Shown piece by piece: positions 1-5,314 of a DNA stretch of 6,616 nt (within the stretch, counting starts at the first letter, position 1; the number at the start of each line of letters is the position of its first letter). The position numbers and the translations under genes were made by a program. This DNA is from Clostridia bacterium (lineage in GTDB: Bacteria > Bacillota_A > Clostridia > Christensenellales > Borkfalkiaceae): NCBI GenBank assembly GCA_017507595.1, contig JAFWAM010000156.1:1-6616 (forward strand), given 5' to 3'. The notes below the pieces were generated by a model. That model did no database searches. It worked only from the letters and a program-made list of their open reading frames with translations, and was not told where the DNA came from.

Positions 1-1
1 C

Positions 2-454
2 TGCCAGACCTTTAAGCCGACGTCCAAAAATATTATTCTTACGGGAAACACCGGAACCGGCAAGACTTTTTTAGCCCAGGCGGTTACTAAAAAAATAAGT
101 GAGGACGGCAAGGTATGTATCTTTATACCCGCCACGGAGCTTAACGACGTTTTCGTGGAAATGATGTACCAGCCCCCCATCCGTCAGAAGGAAATTTTTG
201 ACGTGCTTACCACCTGCGACTTTTTGGTCATTGACGACCTTGGGGCAGAAAGGATGCTGAAAAACGTGACGGCGCAAAATCTTTACGCCCTCATAACCGA
301 AAGACAGAACCTTTCAAAGCCATTTATGATAACCACAAATCTTAACCTTGACGAAATAAGCTTAAGGTATGCCGACAGACTGTTTTCACGCCTGACGGGA
401 AAAAACACCGCAACCTTAAGCCTTGTGGGCAAGGATTTAAGAAAAGGCGTTTAA
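2..454 (+). CDS. DnaC/DnaI-like AAA+ helicase loader (5' end missing)
   Basis: C-terminal 150 residues of an AAA+ ATPase of the DnaC/DnaI/IstB group, whose replication members load the replicative helicase DnaB/DnaC onto DNA. The reading frame is open from the left window edge, so the start lies outside. Visible residues show Walker A GNTGTGKT (15-22), Walker B FLVIDDLGAE (74-83), a sensor-1 stretch MITTNL (109-114) and an arginine-containing box YADRLFSRL (123-131), in the order and spacing normal for the family. The protein ends about 20 residues after that box, also normal. The N-terminal helicase-interacting region is not in view. IS21-type IstB transposase helpers share these motifs, but no istA or inverted repeats are visible, so a chromosomal loader is preferred. 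An intrinsic terminator follows at 515-560. Family assignment is secure; the specific role is inferred. Confidence 0.88.
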   Translation, partial: CQTFKPTSKNIILTGNTGTGKTFLAQAVTKKISEDGKVCIFIPATELNDVFVEMMYQPPIRQKEIFDVLTTCDFLVIDDLGAERMLKNVTAQNLYALITERQNLSKPFMITTNLNLDEISLRYADRLFSRLTGKNTATLSLVGKDLRKGV

Positions 455-514
455 CCTGCCCATAGGCCCGCTTTTTGTATAAAACGCGGTTGGATGAAAA
501 CTTAAAACTTTGAT

Positions 515-538
515 AAAAGTGCCCCTATAAGCCGATTA
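515..538 (+). repeat. Dispersed intergenic element, copy 1
   Basis: AAAAGTG, four variable bases (CCCC), then TATAAGCCGATTA. The same arrangement recurs at 4264-4287 with GGCG as the variable bases, giving 20 or more identical positions out of 24. This copy forms the 5' half and loop of the terminator downstream of the helicase-loader gene. Confidence 0.6.
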
Positions 539-560
539 TCGGGGCATTTTTTGTTTTTTT
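515..560 (+). terminator. Intrinsic terminator after the helicase-loader gene
   Basis: TGCCCC (520-525) pairs with GGGGCA (541-546). Inside, ATAA (527-530) pairs with TTAT (536-539) around a GCCGA loop, with one T/C mismatch between the two helices. An A-tract (515-518) precedes the stem and a 14-base T-rich tract (547-560) follows. This is the expected 3' end of the loader transcript. The opposite strand also has a short T-tract after the stem, so weak bidirectional action is possible. A weaker 8-bp hairpin with one bulged base lies just upstream (468-489), directly after the stop codon. Confidence 0.85.
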
Positions 561-691
561 GCATAAAAAAACGATAATTATTCCTTTAAAAAGGACGGAA
601 AAAATTGAAACGTACGCATTTTTGACGGCTTATTATTAATATAATAAAAACTGAAAAATATCCACATTTTGCATATTTTGTCGAAATTCTA
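561..691. other. AT-rich gene-free stretch
   Basis: No gene was found between the terminator and the promoter at 692. The stretch is very AT-rich. It contains two short inverted repeats: TCCTTT-AA-AAAGGA near 582-595, and TTATTAT-TAAT-ATAATAA at 630-647. The second overlaps a TATAAT-like hexamer (640-645) that has no convincing -35 partner. Such a stretch could serve as an upstream promoter element or binding region for the strong promoter that follows, but nothing in it is diagnostic. Confidence 0.4.
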
Positions 692-720
692 TTGACAATC
701 ACAGCGTTTAGTATTATAAT
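692..720 (+). promoter_or_regulatory. Consensus sigma-A promoter of the three-gene cluster
   Basis: TTGACA (692-697) and TATAAT (715-720) are both perfect consensus hexamers, separated by the optimal 17 bases and preceded by AT-rich DNA. Transcription should begin at about 726-728, leaving a leader of about 110 nt before the first large gene. No overlapping operator palindrome was seen, so strong and perhaps constitutive transcription is expected. It is the clearest promoter in the window. Confidence 0.9.
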
Positions 721-726
721 GATTCT

Positions 727-838
727 ATGAAAAATTTGTCGGATATTGGGGTTTTTGTGAAGTTGTGCCGATTTTTTGGTGTGATTTTAACGATAACCTT
801 GCTATAGACTTACATTAATTTAACGGTGAGGAATTTTT
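727..838 (+). other. 5' leader of the three-gene cluster, with a possible 26-codon leader ORF
   Basis: About 110 nt separate the predicted transcription start from the first large gene. They hold an open frame from ATG at 727 to TAG at 805-807. It would encode a hydrophobic 26-residue peptide beginning MKNLSDIGVF and ending ITLL. The ATG falls at the predicted transcription start, so it would be translated as a leaderless message or not at all; it has no Shine-Dalgarno site. No known riboswitch or attenuator structure was recognised. Its coding status is doubtful. Confidence 0.25.
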
Positions 839-1432
839 ATGTGCGCAGAAGTAGTTAAACTTAATTGCCCGGGTTGTGGCGCAAGAGTAAGCATCGATCA
901 GAGAACTTGCGAATACTGCCAGCAGCCCGTTACCATCACGACCTTTGGTCAGACTAAGGGTATGAGCCCTTTGCAGCTTAATAAGTATGCAAGCTCCTAC
1001 AGAAAATCTTTGGCTGAAAACCCAGACAGCATTGAAATCAACACTTCAATTGCAATGTGCTATCTTCAGTTAAAGCTTTTTGATAAAGCCCTCCCCCACT
1101 TTGAAAAGGCATTGGAAGAAAACTTTGAGAACTCCGAGCCCTATTTCTTTGCGGCAATGTGCCTTCTCGGCGGCAAAAAACCCTTCCTTACACCACGCCC
1201 CGTTATCGATAAGATGATCGAGTATTTAAACGCGGCAATTATGATCGAAAACAGAGGTATTTATCACTACTTTATGGCATACGTAAAGTACGATTATTTC
1301 CACAGAAAGTTCTACAACACCACGCCTAACTACACTCAGGAGCTTGCTACCGCAAGACAGCTTGGGTATTCACAGGCGGACGTTATGGAAATGTTCGGCT
1401 TGTTCGGACTTGAAAAGCCCGCTTGCTTATAA
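839..1432 (+). CDS. Zinc-ribbon and TPR protein, first gene of the cluster
   Basis: A 197-residue soluble protein with no signal peptide or membrane segment. The N-terminus is a small zinc ribbon: C10-P-G-C13 and C24-E-Y-C27 supply four metal ligands. A linker (about 31-45) leads to a helical region. The clearest TPR-like unit is about 63-97, with A72-x-C-Y and F81-DKALPHFEKALE matching the two helices of a TPR; further, more degenerate helical pairs run from about 99 to the C-terminus, rich in aromatic residues. Zinc ribbons joined to TPRs usually act as protein-interaction scaffolds; no catalytic motif was found. The start is well supported by GGTGAGG (825-831) seven bases before ATG, downstream of a consensus promoter. 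The next gene follows after 79 nt on the same strand, so the two are likely co-transcribed. The specific function is unknown. Confidence 0.85.
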   Translation: MCAEVVKLNCPGCGARVSIDQRTCEYCQQPVTITTFGQTKGMSPLQLNKYASSYRKSLAENPDSIEINTSIAMCYLQLKLFDKALPHFEKALEENFENSEPYFFAAMCLLGGKKPFLTPRPVIDKMIEYLNAAIMIENRGIYHYFMAYVKYDYFHRKFYNTTPNYTQELATARQLGYSQADVMEMFGLFGLEKPACL

Positions 1433-1443
1433 TTTTGATTTGG

Positions 1444-1465
1444 AATCGGATGCCACAGTCCGGTT
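1444..1465 (+). other. Small intercistronic hairpin before the codon-optimised gene
   Basis: AATCGGA (1444-1450) can pair with TCCGGTT (1459-1465), seven pairs including one G-T, around an 8-base loop. A/T-rich sequence follows, and then the GGAGG site of the next gene. There is no immediate U-tract, so it is not a good terminator. It could stabilise or define the 5' end of the downstream message, which would suit a gene expressed more strongly than its upstream neighbour. No internal promoter with a credible -35 was seen in this gap. Confidence 0.3.
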
Positions 1466-1511
1466 TAAAATAAATAAAATCCTATTTGTTATATTTTTTG
1501 GAGGTTACACC

Positions 1512-2156
1512 ATGGCTATTGACAAAATTGAATTACAAAGACGTTTAAAAGGCAGAACTCCCGATCAGCAGAAAGTTATTAAGTACTTCTGCGGCGTAGG
1601 CGGCTGCTTCAACAAATTCTCTGACTCTGATTACGATGCAATGCTTTCTGCAAAGGTCAAAGCTACTGATTTCAAGGCTAAAGCTTTAGCAAAGATCGGT
1701 CTTGACGCTGAAGAAGTTAACGAAATCGCTCCTGTTACTTTCGAAGGTTACGTTTTCGACAACAACAAAGCATATTCTATCTGCGGTAAGGATGGCAAGT
1801 GGAGATCTTCTATGTATCAGATCACCTGGTTATTCTTCTCTGCTACCCAGGTTTACTTCTACACCTATGTTTTCAACATGGACGAAGATGGCAAGAAGGA
1901 AACAACCGAAGAATACTTCTACAAAGACATCACCAACTTCTCAACAACTTCTGACACAGTAGAAAGAGAAGTTCCCGTTACCAAGGGCTGCGCTTTCAAG
2001 AAGGTTACCGTTTGGGAAAGAAGAAATATCGAAACCAACAGATTCTCTTTAATCGTTCCCGGCGACAAGATGTACTGCGCTATGACTGCTAACGAAACCA
2101 CGGAAAGAGCTATCCAGGGTATGAAGCAGAAATTAAGAGAAAAGAAAAACGCTTAA
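1512..2156 (+). CDS. Unknown 214-residue protein, probably abundant, possible PH-like domain
   Basis: Not recognised by name. The start at 1512 is chosen over an in-frame upstream ATG at 1344, which lies inside the previous gene, because GGAGG (1500-1504) sits seven bases before it. The first 70 or so residues look helical and charged, with C27, C32 and a glycine-rich GVGG turn. Residues about 75-190 alternate hydrophobic and aromatic residues like a beta-sandwich (TWLFFSATQVYFYTYVF, EYFYKDITNFSTTSD, FSLIVPGDKMYCA). A lysine- and arginine-rich C-terminal helix (196-212) follows. Strands followed by one terminal helix recall bacterial PH-like domains, but this is inference from pattern only. 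There is no signal peptide or membrane segment. Codon use is strikingly restricted: all 14 Phe are TTC, 9 of 10 Asn are AAC, and Ala is only GCT or GCA. This points to high expression. It lies between a zinc-ribbon/TPR gene and a YidD-like gene. Confidence 0.85.
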   Translation: MAIDKIELQRRLKGRTPDQQKVIKYFCGVGGCFNKFSDSDYDAMLSAKVKATDFKAKALAKIGLDAEEVNEIAPVTFEGYVFDNNKAYSICGKDGKWRSSMYQITWLFFSATQVYFYTYVFNMDEDGKKETTEEYFYKDITNFSTTSDTVEREVPVTKGCAFKKVTVWERRNIETNRFSLIVPGDKMYCAMTANETTERAIQGMKQKLREKKNA

Positions 2157-2219
2157 TTGCTTATAATACGTTGACGGCTATCCGTGTGGCAGAATAGCTT
2201 GTCGGCTGGAGGAAGTGCA

Positions 2220-2708
2220 ATGAAAATGCCAACCGGAAAAGAACAGGAAATCGCGCGCGTATATGTGTTGCAACACGAATTATCACGGCCTGATACGGAC
2301 GTGAAAAAAGCGATTGTCAGCGTAGTTTGTTTTTTAGTGATAAACTTCGCAATCGCAACTGCCACCTTTTTACTGTTTGATTTGATTGGCATTTTCGCAC
2401 TGTTACCTTCACAAACCTATCAGCTTTTATCGTCCGACAGAACAAAATTTATCATCTGGTACTACGCAATCATATTTATAATAGCCTTCGTCCTTTCCTG
2501 GAAGAAGATCTGCATCGGCATGGTAAAAATGTATCAGCATTACGCCAGCGAGGACACGAGAAGACGTTGCCTTTTGAAGCCGACCTGCTCGGAATACGCT
2601 TTGCTCGTTCTCAAAAAATACTGGTTGCCCGTTGCCCTCGTCATGATCTACATAAGGCTTTTTAGAAAATGCTACGGCAACGTGTACTATATTGATTATC
2701 CGTTTTAA
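2220..2708 (+). CDS. Divergent YidD-like membrane protein with two added membrane segments
   Basis: 162 residues. The C-terminal part carries the YidD signature: C117-x3-PTCSEYA (121-127) followed by RLFRKC (146-151) and a D-x-P near the end (D159, P161). YidD is normally a short peripheral protein of about 70-100 residues that helps the Sec/YidC machinery insert membrane proteins, and it is usually encoded in the rpmH-rnpA-yidC cluster. Here it is preceded by about 110 extra residues with two predicted membrane segments (about 30-62 and 77-93), and the terminal glycine-rich motif is degraded. ATG 2220 is chosen because GGAGGA (2208-2213) lies six bases upstream; an in-frame GTG at 2184 has no ribosome-binding site. 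The gap to the preceding gene is 63 nt and no clear promoter was seen in it, so this is the probable last gene of the operon. Family membership is fairly sure; function in insertion is inferred. Confidence 0.78.
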   Translation: MKMPTGKEQEIARVYVLQHELSRPDTDVKKAIVSVVCFLVINFAIATATFLLFDLIGIFALLPSQTYQLLSSDRTKFIIWYYAIIFIIAFVLSWKKICIGMVKMYQHYASEDTRRRCLLKPTCSEYALLVLKKYWLPVALVMIYIRLFRKCYGNVYYIDYPF

Positions 2709-2735
2709 TTTGAATATTGCCAAAAATTTAATGGC

Positions 2736-2779
2736 AAACGAAAAGGACTTACCCAAAAAAAGGTAAGTCCTTTTCGTTT
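2736..2779. terminator. 18-bp bidirectional terminator between convergent genes
   Basis: 2736-2753 and 2762-2779 are perfect reverse complements (18 bp) around an 8-base CAAAAAAA loop. The GC-richer core GGACTTACC/GGTAAGTCC is followed on each strand by TTTTCGTTT, so the outer A/U part acts as the U-tract in both directions. It lies 27 nt after the YidD-like stop and 16 nt from the stop of the convergent MATE gene. A second small hairpin, TTGCCA/TGGCAA (2717-2737), abuts it. Confidence 0.88.
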
Positions 2780-2795
2780 ATTGAGAGATACCCCC

Positions 2796-4127
2796 CTACT
2801 TTTGTGGGAATATCTTTTTTCTCAAAGTGCGGATAAGTATGATCGCAAGGATTGCCGAAAGAAGGCTTGTAAACGGAAAGTTGAGCCATAAGCCGTTTAA
2901 GTCCATGGTAAGAAGGGCTGCAATCATAATAAGCGGGAATAAAAACGTGGCTGAAAGGGATATGGTAAGGGCGGGAAATGCCCACTCTATCGCCATAAAG
3001 AAGCTTTGAATGCTGTGGCTTATCCACTTGAAAAGATAGCCGATGGAAAAGAGCCTTAATGCCCAGGCGGCGTTGTCAAGCAGGGACAGATCCTGCAAAA
3101 AGGGCGTCGCAAGTATCCTTGGCAACGTGAAAATTATTACCGCGCCCACCACTGAAACGACGGCGCTTGCGACGGTACAGCACCGTTTAAGGGCCTTGAC
3201 GCGCTCAGGCCTTTCCGCACCGTAATTGTAGCCGATGGCCGGCTGTACGGAGTCCAGAACACCGTAAAGTATCTGGTCTATTACACTTCCGACGGTCATA
3301 AGCACGGCGTAGATGGCAACGGCGTTTTCGCCACCAAGGGCAAGAAGGCGCATGTTCATTACGATGGAGAACACCCTGCTTGCAATGTTGGTTAAAAAGG
3401 CGGGGCTGCCGTTTTTGATAACGGTAAGAAAAAGCTCCCCTGAAAAGTGAGGCTTGCGGAATTTTAGCTGGAGCTTGTTGGGTATAAACATCCATATGCC
3501 GATAACCACGCACACAAACATTGATATTACCGCACCAAGGGCGGCGCCGCAGATACCAAGCTTGAGCACCAGGATGAAAAAGCTTTCAAGGACGATGGTG
3601 AAAAGGCTCATGAAAACGTTTAAAAACATGCTGGTTTTTATCCGTCCGCAGATCCTTAAAAAGTTGTCGAGGGCAAAGGTCAAGGTGGTCACCGGCGAAA
3701 AGACGGCGTATACCCTGACGTAGCTTACGGCAAGGGTCTTAAGCTCGCCTTCGGCACCAAGAAGATCCATAAAGGCCGGCGACAGAAAGTACATAAAGAC
3801 GCCCATCAAGACGCCCGTAACCAGGATCATAATGATTGCCGAGGTAAAGTAGTTGTTGGCCTTTTCGTCCTGCTTTTGACCGAGAAGAACGGATATCGGC
3901 ACGGCAGAGCCTACTGCAATAAGGTCAGAGAGGGCGAAGTTTATTATAATGACGGGTATAGCAAGGCCTAAGGCGGCAAAGTTGGTGGTGCCTAAAAATT
4001 TGCCCACGAAAATAGAGTCGAATAAGGCGTACAGGGACGAAACCACCATGCTTATTCCACCGGGAATTGCCGCTTTAAAGAAAAGCTTTTTTGGTTTTAA
4101 ATTGAGAAAAAGCGCTCTACTATCCAT
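2796..4127 (-). CDS. MATE-family multidrug/cation antiporter
   Basis: 443 residues, the usual MATE length, with about twelve hydrophobic segments in two halves joined by a polar stretch near 217-230 (NKLQLKFRKPHFSG). Family features include the N-terminal basic stretch leading into an IPGGISMVVSSLYALFDSIF segment (21-40) with VGKFLG after it, and QPAIGYNYGAERPERVK (295-311) at the start of a later loop. These fit the MepA/DinF-like MATE proteins, which export drugs or metabolites across the cytoplasmic membrane in exchange for Na+ or H+; the substrate cannot be read from sequence. The start matches the family N-terminus, but no Shine-Dalgarno site is visible upstream, and the ATG is only about 31 bases from the preceding terminator, leaving little room for a promoter. 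It converges with the YidD-like gene. Confidence 0.93.
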   Translation of the reverse strand: MDSRALFLNLKPKKLFFKAAIPGGISMVVSSLYALFDSIFVGKFLGTTNFAALGLAIPVIIINFALSDLIAVGSAVPISVLLGQKQDEKANNYFTSAIIMILVTGVLMGVFMYFLSPAFMDLLGAEGELKTLAVSYVRVYAVFSPVTTLTFALDNFLRICGRIKTSMFLNVFMSLFTIVLESFFILVLKLGICGAALGAVISMFVCVVIGIWMFIPNKLQLKFRKPHFSGELFLTVIKNGSPAFLTNIASRVFSIVMNMRLLALGGENAVAIYAVLMTVGSVIDQILYGVLDSVQPAIGYNYGAERPERVKALKRCCTVASAVVSVVGAVIIFTLPRILATPFLQDLSLLDNAAWALRLFSIGYLFKWISHSIQSFFMAIEWAFPALTISLSATFLFPLIMIAALLTMDLNGLWLNFPFTSLLSAILAIILIRTLRKKIFPQK

Positions 4128-4158
4128 TTATTGACTGAAGATAAGAATATTGCTTAGT

Positions 4159-4200
4159 AAAAAAAACATCTTGGCGGACCAGGATGTCTTTTTTTGTTTT
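4159..4200. terminator. Bidirectional intrinsic terminator downstream of the cdaA/microprotein unit
   Basis: ACATCTTGG (4166-4174) pairs with CCAGGATGT (4179-4187), nine pairs including one wobble, around a CGGA tetraloop. On the - strand eight T residues follow the stem, giving a good terminator for the cdaA transcript. On the + strand C and then T7 follow, so it also works in reverse. Any cdaA transcript ending here carries a 3' untranslated region of about 145 nt after the microprotein stop. Confidence 0.85.
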
Positions 4201-4263
4201 GTTAAGGCTTGCCATGGGACAAGCTGATGATTTTTAACTTGGGGCGTAAAGCCTTTTTGTTAA

Positions 4264-4287
4264 AAAAGTGGGCGTATAAGCCGATTA
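4264..4287 (+). repeat. Dispersed intergenic element, copy 2
   Basis: AAAAGTG, GGCG, then TATAAGCCGATTA, matching 515-538 except at the four variable bases. Here the flanks no longer form a GC-rich terminator stem, although CCG-ATTAG-CGG can form a small hairpin. The copy lies in the gap between the MATE gene and the cdaA-linked microprotein. A related string, GGGGCGTAAAGCC, lies about 30 bases upstream near 4241-4253. Confidence 0.55.
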
Positions 4288-4306
4288 GCGGCCGTTTTGG
4301 AAAAAT

Positions 4307-4417
4307 TTAGGCAGCTTTGATAACGATAAACACAAAGAGTGCAAGAAGGATCGAGCCCAATACGGTCAAGACAGTTTTTAAAGTACCCTTTGCAGTGGTT
4401 TTGTTCTTTTTGGACAT
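4307..4417 (-). CDS. 36-residue single-pass membrane microprotein linked to cdaA
   Basis: A small gene missed by ordinary length cut-offs. It encodes 36 residues: a lysine-rich N-terminus MSKKNKTTAKG followed by one hydrophobic segment from about residue 15 to 33 (TVLTVLGSILLALFVFIVI) and a short KAA end. The positive-inside rule predicts a cytoplasmic N-terminus. The start is very well supported: AAGGAGG lies seven bases before ATG and overlaps the cdaA stop codon, and only 12 nt separate the two genes, so translational coupling is likely. It has no recognisable family. In many Firmicutes the gene after cdaA is cdaR, an extracytoplasmic regulator with one membrane anchor; this microprotein is far too short to be CdaR. 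A role as a CdaA-associated membrane peptide is speculation from position. A bidirectional terminator follows at 4159-4200. Confidence 0.72.
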   Translation of the reverse strand: MSKKNKTTAKGTLKTVLTVLGSILLALFVFIVIKAA

Positions 4418-4429
4418 ATTTACCCCTCC

Positions 4430-5230
4430 TTAACCGATAAGATCTTGCCAGTAAAATTGCTTTAAGGTTTCACGAAGAACGTTTGTATCAACGAAGCGGA
4501 TGATCTTGCCGCCCCTGGCGATTGAGATGATACCCGTTTCCTCGGAAACGATTATTGCGGTGACGTTGACGGTTTCGGTAAGCCCGATACCTGCGCGGTG
4601 GCGGGAGCCAAGGTCCTTGGAAAGGTTATATTCCTGCGCCAAGGGAAGGAAGCAGCCTGCGGCCTGTATGCGGGTGCCGTGAAGAATCATTGCCCCGTCG
4701 TGAAGGGCTGATTTGGGGAAGAAAATACTTTCGATAAGCTGGGCGGATATGTCGGCATTTAAGTATACGCCGCTTTCAAGGACGCCTGTCGGAAGGTTGC
4801 CACCCGATAAAATAATGAGGGCGCCGACGTCGTTTTTAGACATATTCTGGATGGCTTTGATAATTTCCTCAATGGCGGCGTCAGCGTCAAAGGATGCACC
4901 CTTTTCGCCGTGCTTGCCGTCGGCAAGCCTACCCTGCCAGATGGAGCGCTTGATCTCCGTCGCGAAAAGTATTGCGATCAGCATGAAGAATACCACCTGG
5001 AAAGCAAGCATCACAAGCCCGGCGTGTCTGTAATCCGTGAAGAACAGGCAAGCACCTGCAACAACCGTGCAGATAACGTATATCCACGTTAAAAGGGCGG
5101 CGTTGTTGTTGAGCATGATGCTGATCATAAGGTAGATCATTGCGGCAAGAAGGACTATCTCGCCTATCTGAACAATGCCCTGCACACCTTTAAAGGTTGC
5201 AATAACGTCAGTTAGTTTTTGTAAAATCAT
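4430..5230 (-). CDS. cdaA: Membrane-bound diadenylate cyclase CdaA (c-di-AMP synthase)
   Basis: 266 residues, close to the usual 270 or so. It condenses two ATP into cyclic di-AMP, the second messenger controlling potassium and osmolyte balance and cell-wall homeostasis in Gram-positive bacteria. Three N-terminal membrane segments (about 22-40, 46-64, 70-90) anchor a cytoplasmic DAC (DisA_N) domain (about 115-245). Catalytic motifs are intact: D178-G-A in LHDGAMIL and R210-H-R in GSRHRAGIG, followed by SEETG (229-233). The start has an AAGGTG-type ribosome site ten bases upstream (5241-5248) and a plausible extended -10 promoter at 5286-5314. The following gene is a 36-residue membrane protein rather than cdaR, and glmM is absent from this window. 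The gene after holA is more often rpsT, so the holA-cdaA order is a local feature. Identity is secure. Confidence 0.96.
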   Translation of the reverse strand: MILQKLTDVIATFKGVQGIVQIGEIVLLAAMIYLMISIMLNNNAALLTWIYVICTVVAGACLFFTDYRHAGLVMLAFQVVFFMLIAILFATEIKRSIWQGRLADGKHGEKGASFDADAAIEEIIKAIQNMSKNDVGALIILSGGNLPTGVLESGVYLNADISAQLIESIFFPKSALHDGAMILHGTRIQAAGCFLPLAQEYNLSKDLGSRHRAGIGLTETVNVTAIIVSEETGIISIARGGKIIRFVDTNVLRETLKQFYWQDLIG

Positions 5231-5278
5231 TATTTTGTGTCACCTTCTTTAATCGTTGTTTAATCTTTTGTATGCTTC

Positions 5279-5297
5279 TTATGTTATTTTAACATAA
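5279..5297. repeat. 19-bp palindrome over the cdaA -10, possible operator
   Basis: TTATGTTA (5279-5286), TTT, TAACATAA (5290-5297): a perfect 8-bp inverted repeat. It covers the predicted -10 hexamer and start region of cdaA. Its length and symmetry fit a dimeric repressor site, but it is AT-only apart from one G/C pair per arm, so chance is possible. A direct repeat TTAACTGT (5298-5305 and 5320-5327, 22 bp apart) lies next to it. Confidence 0.4.
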
Positions 5298-5314
5298 TTA
5301 ACTGTAAAAATAAA
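5286..5314 (-). promoter_or_regulatory. Probable cdaA promoter (extended -10)
   Basis: Reading the - strand: TTTATT (5314-5309), a 17-base spacer, then TAAAAT (5291-5286) preceded by TG-T, giving an extended -10. Transcription would start near 5279, leaving a leader of about 48 nt before the cdaA ATG. The -35 is weak. No clear terminator separates holA from this region, so read-through from holA is also possible. Confidence 0.5.

Noticed and set aside
2..454. IstB of an IS21-type insertion sequence
   Set aside because: The motifs are shared, but there is no istA, no terminal inverted repeat and no target duplication in view; a normal terminator follows the gene.
526..538. TATAAGCCGATTA read on the opposite strand resembles the GGCTTATA end of RNase P RNA
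   Set aside because: Only about ten bases match and none of the other conserved RNase P regions are nearby; the sequence is explained by a terminator loop.
1344..1511. Upstream in-frame ATG that would lengthen the 214-residue protein to 270 residues
   Set aside because: The extension overlaps the end of the zinc-ribbon/TPR gene in another frame, has no ribosome site, and the internal ATG at 1512 has GGAGG at ideal spacing.
1466..1511. Internal promoter before the 214-residue gene (TATATT at 1490-1495)
   Set aside because: No acceptable -35 hexamer lies 15-20 bases upstream; read-through from the consensus promoter is simpler.
2184..2219. GTG start adding 12 residues to the YidD-like protein
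   Set aside because: It has no ribosome-binding site, while GGAGGA precedes ATG 2220 by six bases and would lie inside the extension.
3205..3513. 102-codon open frame on the - strand inside the MATE gene
   Set aside because: Same-strand shadow in another frame of a well-supported transporter; low-complexity, arginine-rich composition.
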